DNA from: Comamonas sp. lk
GTDB lineage: Bacteria; Pseudomonadota; Gammaproteobacteria; Burkholderiales; Burkholderiaceae_C
Assembly: GCA_945875225.1 (NCBI GenBank)
Contig: CAMCJY010000133.1
Span: forward strand, 1-6,069
Direction: 5' to 3'
DNA: 6,069 nucleotides
This document shows positions 1 to 3,896 of this stretch, one piece after another. A program made the translations under genes and the position numbers. Positions within the stretch are counted from its first letter, which is position 1. Each line of letters starts with the position of its first letter. A model generated the notes under the pieces. That model was not told the DNA's origin, ran no database searches, and saw only the letters and a program-made list of their open reading frames with translations.

Positions 1-234
1 GCCAGGCTGCTACACGCCGGGCTGTGCATCACGATTAACTCGGACGACCCGGCCTATTTTGGTGGCTACCTGCTCAACAATTTTGAAGACGTGTTTGCCG
101 CCCTGCCCGAGCTGGGCGCCCAGGACGCCTGGCAACTCGCCCGCAACAGCATCGACGCCAGCTTTGCGCCCGAAGCGGACAAAGCTAATTGGCGCGCGCA
201 ACTGAATGCGGTGTTTCAGGAGGCGCTGGCATAG
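1..234 (+). CDS. Adenosine/adenine deaminase family protein, C-terminal part (5' end outside window)
   Basis: This is the last 77 residues of a metal-dependent purine deaminase, open from the first base and ending at TAG 232-234. These cytosolic TIM-barrel hydrolases remove the 6-amino group of adenine or adenosine in purine salvage. The diagnostic stretch is NSDDPAYFGG at residues 13-22 of the fragment. By family knowledge, the first Asp (D15) is the zinc ligand and the second (D16) contacts the purine ring. The PAYFGG continuation after DDP is typical of the adenine deaminase branch, whereas classical adenosine deaminases such as E. coli Add have TDDPGVQG-like sequence there. Adenine deaminase is therefore my preferred reading, but the fragment lacks the N-terminal HxH metal site and the other catalytic residues. 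The fragment ends normally after an amphipathic C-terminal helix. The next gene is convergent, 15 bases away. Confidence 0.9.
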   Translation, partial: ARLLHAGLCITINSDDPAYFGGYLLNNFEDVFAALPELGAQDAWQLARNSIDASFAPEADKANWRAQLNAVFQEALA

Positions 235-249
235 TCGCCCTCCGAAGGA

Positions 250-726
250 TCAATGCTCCCCGTGCTGGTGCGCTTTAGCGCCAGCAGGCGCGATTTGGGA
301 CACCGGCACTTTGATGTCCAAACTGCTTTCCAAACCTTTGGGGTCTTTGAAGCGCAGGGTCAGGGGAATCGTTGTGTCTTTTTGCAGCGGCAGCTTCAAG
401 TCCATCAGCATGACGTGAAAACCCCCGGGCTGCAAAGCCACCGCCTTGCCTGCAGGCAGCGCCAGCCCGTCGCGCAGGGCGCGCATTTGCATTACGTTGT
501 TGTCCATCTTCATTTCATGCACTTCGGCCACGCCCGCTACGCTGGTGCTGACGCCGACTAAACGGGTGTCGGTTTTGGAGGTGAGCGTCATAAAGGCACC
601 CGTGGCTTTTTGCCCCTGCACGGTGGCACGCGCCCAGGCGCTTTGCACACTGACGTTTTGCGCCCAGGCGGTGGACAGCATCAAGCTGGTGAGCAGCAAG
701 GTAAGGATGCGTGATTTTTGGTTCAT
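250..726 (-). CDS. Periplasmic copper chaperone PCu(A)C (DUF461)
   Basis: This 158-residue protein belongs to the PCu(A)C family of periplasmic Cu(I) chaperones, which supply copper to the CuA centre of cytochrome oxidase, often together with Sco proteins. A signal peptide covers residues 1-22: a basic KSR start, a hydrophobic core, and an AWA|Q cleavage site. The copper motif H-x10-M-x21/22-H-x-M is visible as H70, M81, H104 and M106, inside VHEMKM and GGFHVMLM. The C-terminus is histidine-rich (HQHGEH, residues 153-158), as in homologues with an extra metal-binding tail. The length is typical for the family. The start ATG has only a weak purine-rich ribosome site (AAAGAAAG) upstream. It is the last gene of the copper cluster, 69 bases after ycnI. 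Its stop lies 15 bases from the convergent deaminase stop. Confidence 0.96.
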   Translation of the reverse strand: MNQKSRILTLLLTSLMLSTAWAQNVSVQSAWARATVQGQKATGAFMTLTSKTDTRLVGVSTSVAGVAEVHEMKMDNNVMQMRALRDGLALPAGKAVALQPGGFHVMLMDLKLPLQKDTTIPLTLRFKDPKGLESSLDIKVPVSQIAPAGAKAHQHGEH

Positions 727-759
727 AGCGTTTTCTTTCTTTAATAAATACCAAGGACT

Positions 760-786
760 GCCGACCCAGCCTTGGGCATGGTCGGC
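760..786 (-). promoter_or_regulatory. Hairpin in the ycnI-pcuC intergenic gap
   Basis: Arms 760-766 and 780-786 are perfectly complementary (GCCGACC/GGTCGGC). A smaller GCC-CAA-GGC stem can form inside. A competing pairing exists between 751-756 and 770-775 (CCAAGG/CCTTGG). Minus-strand RNA past the hairpin is AU-rich (TATTTATTAAAG) but has no uninterrupted U-run, so it is not a clear intrinsic terminator. It could be a partial terminator or an mRNA-processing or stability element setting the ycnI:pcuC ratio. The structure is seen directly; the function is inferred. Confidence 0.35.
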
Positions 787-795
787 GCGAAACGA

Positions 796-1347
796 TTAAT
801 GGGCGTGACCGCCAGCGGCCTGCACATCCAAAACTTCCAGCAAAGCCGCAGGCATCTTCAAGCCTTTGGTCGATGTGCCGCTGGTTGGCACTTCCACCCA
901 GTCATTAGACCCCTTGGCGCAGGCTTGCAGCACCTTAAACCACAGCGGGCCGGGCTTGGCGGGGGTGCTGCCGCGCAGCACAAATTCGTCGTAATAGGCA
1001 TGGGGTAAGGCATTGTCTGCGCTGTTGGCAGTCCAGCTGATTTCCAGCACGCCTTCGGTGTATTTTTTGCCGTGGCTTTCATAGGGCAGGGCTCGGGGGC
1101 CGGTGACGGTGCGCAGCGTCCAGCCCGGCTTGGGCATGGGCTGCGCGCCGTTAAAACCAGCCGGTAGGAGGACCCGCATAGAGGTGGTGGGCTCGCCATC
1201 GCAGCCGTGGCCCACGCGGAAGGTGGCGCGGTAGCTGCTGTTGGCGGCAGCGGCACCGTCCTGCAACACCGCATGGGCCCGCGCCGGTACGCTGAGCAGG
1301 GCCATACTGCTGGCAATCAGCAGGAAATAATTTTTGAATGTATGCAT
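796..1347 (-). CDS. YcnI-like DUF1775 periplasmic copper-binding protein
   Basis: This protein of 183 residues, counted from ATG at 1347, belongs to the YcnI/DUF1775 family. A signal peptide (FKNYFLLIASSMALLSVPARA) ends in ARA, so cleavage would leave His as the first mature residue (HAVLQDG). In Bacillus subtilis YcnI an N-terminal His, a Trp and a Glu form a monohistidine-brace Cu(II) site. The N-terminal His is present here and NDWVEVP supplies the likely Trp. Other family landmarks are the GHGCDGEPTTSMRVLLP segment, LEISWTA, and YYDEFVLRG. Two cysteines (GCDG and QACAKG) could form a disulfide. The tail GGHAH is histidine-containing. A TTG at 1356 could add three residues, but neither start has a good Shine-Dalgarno sequence. 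Unlike many Gram-positive YcnI proteins, there is no C-terminal membrane anchor. It sits between DUF2946 and pcuC on the same strand. Confidence 0.93.
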   Translation of the reverse strand: MHTFKNYFLLIASSMALLSVPARAHAVLQDGAAAANSSYRATFRVGHGCDGEPTTSMRVLLPAGFNGAQPMPKPGWTLRTVTGPRALPYESHGKKYTEGVLEISWTANSADNALPHAYYDEFVLRGSTPAKPGPLWFKVLQACAKGSNDWVEVPTSGTSTKGLKMPAALLEVLDVQAAGGHAH

Positions 1348-1429
1348 GGTGATCAATGTTCAAAGGCTGAAAAATCATCGAGCGGGCAGCCTCCTGGCAG
1401 CACTTGCATCGACAAGGGGAGGGCTGCAA

Positions 1430-1514
1430 TAGCGCCCCGGGGGCCACGCGCTTGCGGCACAGCGCTTAAGCGCCATGCAAGAGGCGTGGGCCGCTTAACG
1501 GGCGGCTTTAAGCG
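1430..1514 (-). repeat. Cluster of overlapping inverted repeats between DUF2946 gene and ycnI
   Basis: An imperfect inverted repeat spans 1444-1489, with paired blocks CCACGC/GCGTGG, CTTGC/GCAAG and GGC/GCC (14 pairs). Its loop holds a perfect 12-base palindrome GCGCTTAAGCGC (1462-1473). Next to it, CGCTTAA (1492-1498) pairs with TTAAGCG (1508-1514), placing the DUF2946 TAA stop (1508-1510) in one arm. The GC-rich pair GCCGC/GCGGC (1490-1494, 1502-1506) is a competing alternative. A further CCCC/GGGG dyad lies around 1436-1443. No U-run follows on the minus strand, so this is not a canonical intrinsic terminator. An mRNA stability, processing or attenuation role is inferred. Confidence 0.5.
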
Positions 1515-1864
1515 TGCGGCGGTCCGCGCCCAGGGGGCGGGGCGGCGCTGAGGCTGTGCGGCGCAAGCGCCGCAGCGGGGCGTGTGCCCAAAAGTGGCAC
1601 AGCGTTGGCCACTGGCAAAACCGCGATGGACACCGGCGGTGCACCGGCGCCCAGGCAGAGCACGCAATCGAGATGCTGGCCGGCGGGCGCACCAGGTAGG
1701 CCGGTATCTTGCACCGTGACGCTGCCCGAAGCACTGCACACCAGCATATGCTGCACCGGCTGCACCCAGGGCGAAGCGACGGCCACGCCCAGCGCCATGC
1801 ACCACCATAGCAATACCCAACGCGCCAGGTCGGTGGATTTGCGCAAGGTATGCAACAGGGTCAT
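1508..1864 (-). CDS. DUF2946 family protein, copper-cluster associated, predicted exported
   Basis: This small protein of 118 residues matches the DUF2946 pattern: an N-terminal hydrophobic signal or anchor (ARWVLLWWCMALGVAVAS, residues 14-31), then HMLVCS (H39, M40, C43), then HLDCVLC (H64, C67, C70), and a proline-rich tail ending RGPPHA. The family's exact role is not established. Its genes are commonly found beside copper or TonB-dependent metal-uptake genes, and the conserved His/Met/Cys set suggests metal binding in the periplasm. Copper is the best guess given ycnI and pcuC downstream on the same strand. A sigma70-like promoter lies immediately upstream, which makes this the first gene of the cluster. 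There is no Shine-Dalgarno sequence before the ATG, and the predicted transcript start is at or next to the start codon. The stop codon lies in a stem-loop arm. Confidence 0.85.
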   Translation of the reverse strand: MTLLHTLRKSTDLARWVLLWWCMALGVAVASPWVQPVQHMLVCSASGSVTVQDTGLPGAPAGQHLDCVLCLGAGAPPVSIAVLPVANAVPLLGTRPAAALAPHSLSAAPPPGRGPPHA

Positions 1865-1870
1865 GGCTCG

Positions 1871-1898
1871 ATTATGGCAGTTGGGCTGCTATCCTCAA
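1871..1898 (-). promoter_or_regulatory. Predicted sigma70-type promoter for the DUF2946-ycnI-pcuC cluster
   Basis: On the minus strand a -35-like TTGAGG (1898-1893, 4 of 6 consensus bases) is separated by 16 bases from a -10-like CATAAT (1876-1871, 5 of 6). Only six bases then remain before the ATG of the DUF2946 gene at 1864. Transcription would therefore start at or within a base or two of the start codon, giving a leaderless mRNA. I see no dyad resembling a CueR or CopY operator in the spacer. The boxes are seen directly; promoter activity is inferred. Confidence 0.55.
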
Positions 1899-1901
1899 AG
1901 C

Positions 1902-2315
1902 ATGCACAGCCTGTTTCACCTCGCCTACCACGTCACCGATTTACAAGCCGCACGCGCGTTTTATGGCGGTGTGCTGGGCTGCCCCGAAGGTCGCAGTACC
2001 GACACCTGGGTAGACTTTGATTTTTTCGGCCACCAGATTTCCTTGCACCTGGGCGAGCCGTTTAAAACCACCTTGACCGGGCAGGTGGGCGATCATCTGG
2101 TACCCATGCCGCACTTGGGCCTGGTGCTGGCCCTGCCGAATTGGCAGGCGCTGGCGCAGCGTTTGCGCGATGCGCAGGTGAAATTTGTCATGGAGCCGCA
2201 ACTGCGCTTTGCTGGTCAGAGCGGTGAGCAGTGGACCATGTTTTTTCTGGACCCGAGTGGCAATCCGCTGGAGATCAAAGGCTTTGCCTCGCTGGACACG
2301 GTGTACGCAATATGA
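1902..2315 (+). CDS. VOC-family (glyoxalase/extradiol dioxygenase-fold) protein
   Basis: This 137-residue single-module vicinal-oxygen-chelate protein is probably a cytosolic metal-dependent enzyme of unknown substrate. Typical features are the N-terminal FHLAYHVTDL...AFYGGVLG segment (residues 5-26), WVDFDFFGHQISLHLG (36-51), HLGLVLALP (71-79), and the closing FLDPSGNPLEIKGF (115-128). The positions usually occupied by metal ligands hold H6, H71 and E124, so the site looks intact. The family covers glyoxalases, fosfomycin/bleomycin resistance proteins and dioxygenases, and nothing here decides between them. I chose ATG 1902 because homologous domains begin just before the first strand. ATG 1863 is in frame but would add residues unlike the family and would overlap the divergent gene. 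No Shine-Dalgarno sequence is visible before 1902. The stop codon overlaps the MarC start as ATGA, implying translational coupling. Confidence 0.9.
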   Translation: MHSLFHLAYHVTDLQAARAFYGGVLGCPEGRSTDTWVDFDFFGHQISLHLGEPFKTTLTGQVGDHLVPMPHLGLVLALPNWQALAQRLRDAQVKFVMEPQLRFAGQSGEQWTMFFLDPSGNPLEIKGFASLDTVYAI

Positions 2316-2926
2316 TGAATTACACCTTTGTCTCGGCGACGATTTTGCTGGTGCTGATTACCGACCCAGTGGGCAATATTCCGGTATTCGCCAATGCGCT
2401 CAAACACGTGCCGCAACAGCGACGCCCGCGCGTCATTTTGCGCGAGATTTCCATCGCTTTCTTTTTGCTGCTGACCTTTATGTTTGTCGGTGAGGGCTTT
2501 TTGCGGGTGATGAACTTGAGCGACTTGGCGCTGCAAATCGGCGGCGGTGTGATTTTGTTTTTGATCGCGCTGCGCATGGTGTTTCCACCGCCTGCGCAAG
2601 CCGAAGCCGAGCTGCTGATAGAGCCTTTGATCGTGCCGCTGGCGGTGCCCTCGATTGCCGGGCCCTCGGCCCTGGCCACGGTCTTGTTACTGGTATCGCA
2701 GCAACCGGAAAAGCGTCTGGAATGGGTGGCCGCGCTGTGCGTCACCATGCTGATTAGCGCTACGGTGCTGGTATCTGCTGAGCGCATTCAACGCCTGATC
2801 GGCACCCGCGTGGTGACCGCCATCGAGCGCTTGATGGGCCTGGTGCTGGTGTCGGTGGCCATTGAAATGTTGCTGCGCGGCATCCGCACTTTTGCGCTGC
2901 AGTTGGCACAAGGCAGTGGCGCCTGA
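2312..2926 (+). CDS. MarC family inner-membrane protein
   Basis: This 204-residue integral membrane protein belongs to the MarC (UPF0056) family. Family landmarks are ITDPVGNIPVF near the N-terminus (residues 16-26), GGGVILFLIALRMVF (77-91), EPLIVPLAVPSIAGPSA (104-120), and IERLMGLVLVSVAIEMLLRGI (171-191). Hydrophobicity suggests six membrane segments, at about 5-27, 43-63, 72-91, 106-128, 138-156 and 171-190. Length matches the family. MarC was once linked to multiple antibiotic resistance, but that role was later not supported, and the transported substrate, if any, is unknown. The gene starts with ATGATG, and the first ATG overlaps the VOC stop (ATGA). No separate ribosome site is obvious, so translation is probably coupled to the VOC gene. 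A longer in-frame start at 2231 would add non-hydrophobic residues lying entirely within the VOC gene, and I rejected it. Confidence 0.95.
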   Translation: MMNYTFVSATILLVLITDPVGNIPVFANALKHVPQQRRPRVILREISIAFFLLLTFMFVGEGFLRVMNLSDLALQIGGGVILFLIALRMVFPPPAQAEAELLIEPLIVPLAVPSIAGPSALATVLLLVSQQPEKRLEWVAALCVTMLISATVLVSAERIQRLIGTRVVTAIERLMGLVLVSVAIEMLLRGIRTFALQLAQGSGA

Positions 2927-2955
2927 CCAGGGTGGCTGGATTGATCGTCAAAGAA

Positions 2956-2973
2956 CGGCCCTGTCGGCCCTGT
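2956..2973 (+). repeat. Tandem 9-base direct repeat before the esterase ribosome site
   Basis: CGGCCCTGT occurs twice back to back (2956-2964 and 2965-2973) and abuts the Shine-Dalgarno sequence of the next gene. It may simply be a local slippage duplication in the 58-base gap after marC. Confidence 0.7.
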
Positions 2974-2978
2974 AGGAG
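2974..2978 (+). promoter_or_regulatory. Shine-Dalgarno sequence fixing a TTG start
   Basis: AGGAG lies six bases before TTG at 2985. It is the clearest ribosome-binding site among the genes here. It supports the TTG start of the alpha/beta hydrolase, whose next in-frame ATG is about 40 codons later. Confidence 0.8.
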
Positions 2979-2984
2979 TTTGCT

Positions 2985-3881
2985 TTGCCCTCATTGAAGT
3001 CTCGTTTTTTTTACTATGCCGTCAAGCACCAGTTGCGTAAATTTGCTTTGCGTGGCGATAGCCTGGAGCAGGTGCGGGCCGCGCGCGATAAGTCTTCCAA
3101 ACGTATGTTTCCTGCGCCACCCGGCGTGCAAGTCAAAGCCGCACAACTGGGCGGCTGCCCTGGCGAGTGGCTGCGGCCAGCAGGAGCTAGCGCTAACACG
3201 GTACTTTTGTATTTGCATGGCGGCGCCTACATTACAGGCTCGTGCCACACCCACCGCGGCCTGGCGGGGCATCTGGCCCAATCGGCGGGCCTGGATTGCT
3301 TTTTGCTCGACTACCGGCTTGCGCCTGAGCATCCTTTCCCGGCTGCCGTAGAGGATGCACACACTGCCTACCTGGCGCTGCACGACCAAGACCCAGCACG
3401 CACTATCGTGTTAGCAGGTGACTCGGCCGGTGGCGGCCTAGCCCTGGCGCTGGCCCTGCGTTTGCGCGATGCCGGCCACGCCGCACCAGGCGCCATGGCG
3501 CTGCTATCGCCTTGGACCGATTTGACTTTGAGCCTGCCCACGCACCAAAGCAAAGCCGCCAAGGACCCGTTTTTCCCCGATTCAACTACCCTGTCCATGG
3601 CAGCCCAACTTTATGCCGCCAGCAGCGATCTGGCGCAGCCTTTGGCCTCGCCCCACTTCGCCGCGCTGCACGGCCTGCCGCCCACATTGATCCATGTAGG
3701 CGAACACGAAGCCCTGCTGGGCGACGCCCAAGCCCTGGCTGCAAAACTCCAAGCAGCGGGCACATCGGTGCAATTACAGGAGTTCCAAGGCATGTGGCAC
3801 GTCTGGCAGATATTTGCCGGCCGCTTTGCCGAGGCCGATGCCTCTGTCAAGCAGCTGGGGGCGTTTTTGCGTTCAGCTTAA
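2985..3881 (+). CDS. Alpha/beta hydrolase of the hormone-sensitive-lipase (HSL, family IV) esterase type
   Basis: This 298-residue cytosolic carboxylesterase-like enzyme has no signal peptide. The oxyanion-hole motif HGGA is at residues 78-81 (LYLHGGAYITG), followed by LDYRLAPEHPFPAA (108-121). The nucleophile is S147 in GDSAGG (145-150). The catalytic acid should lie in HVGEHEALLGDA: E242 aligns with the usual Asp of the DPLxD motif. The catalytic His is H272 in GMWHVWQ. The complete triad implies an active enzyme on short acyl esters or lactones, but the true substrate cannot be read from sequence. Relatives are annotated as acetyl-hydrolases or epsilon-lactone hydrolases. TTG is the start, supported by AGGAG six bases upstream. 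It follows marC by 58 bases on the same strand with no terminator between, so it is probably part of the VOC-marC transcript. Its TAA lies in a hairpin shared with the glnE stop. Confidence 0.94.
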   Translation: MPSLKSRFFYYAVKHQLRKFALRGDSLEQVRAARDKSSKRMFPAPPGVQVKAAQLGGCPGEWLRPAGASANTVLLYLHGGAYITGSCHTHRGLAGHLAQSAGLDCFLLDYRLAPEHPFPAAVEDAHTAYLALHDQDPARTIVLAGDSAGGGLALALALRLRDAGHAAPGAMALLSPWTDLTLSLPTHQSKAAKDPFFPDSTTLSMAAQLYAASSDLAQPLASPHFAALHGLPPTLIHVGEHEALLGDAQALAAKLQAAGTSVQLQEFQGMWHVWQIFAGRFAEADASVKQLGAFLRSA

Positions 3882-3896
3882 GCGCCAAGGCTTAAG
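3877..3896. terminator. Hairpin between convergent esterase and glnE genes, possible bidirectional terminator
   Basis: CTTAAGC (3877-3883) and GCTTAAG (3890-3896) form a 7-bp stem with the six-base loop GCCAAG. The esterase TAA (3879-3881) is in the left arm and the glnE TAA (read on minus, 3894-3892) is in the right arm. The stem is only moderately stable and neither side has a U-run, so efficient intrinsic termination is doubtful. The structure is certain; the role is inferred. Confidence 0.4.

Noticed and set aside
235..249. CCTTCGGAGG-like mini-hairpin between the deaminase and pcuC stops
   Set aside because: Only about three base pairs and no U-run; too weak to call a terminator.
1353..1820. 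Long minus-strand open frame overlapping the DUF2946 gene
   Set aside because: Arg/Gly/Ala-rich composition typical of a shadow frame in GC-rich DNA. The DUF2946 frame has a signal sequence and conserved His/Cys motifs.
1867..1895. Plus-strand sigma70 promoter for the VOC gene
   Set aside because: TATCCT is a fair -10, but no -35 better than three of six matches is found at proper spacing, so it is noted only in the divergent-region finding.
1584..1901. In-frame upstream extension of the VOC reading frame
   Set aside because: It lies antisense to the DUF2946 gene, its residues do not resemble the VOC fold, and the domain begins naturally at ATG 1902.
2231..2311. Longer start for the MarC protein
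   Set aside because: The added residues lie wholly inside the VOC gene, are not hydrophobic and have no family match. ATG 2312 begins just before the first membrane segment.
2941..2951. TTGATCGTCAA short palindrome in the marC-esterase gap
   Set aside because: Only 4-bp arms with a 3-base centre, which is readily expected by chance.
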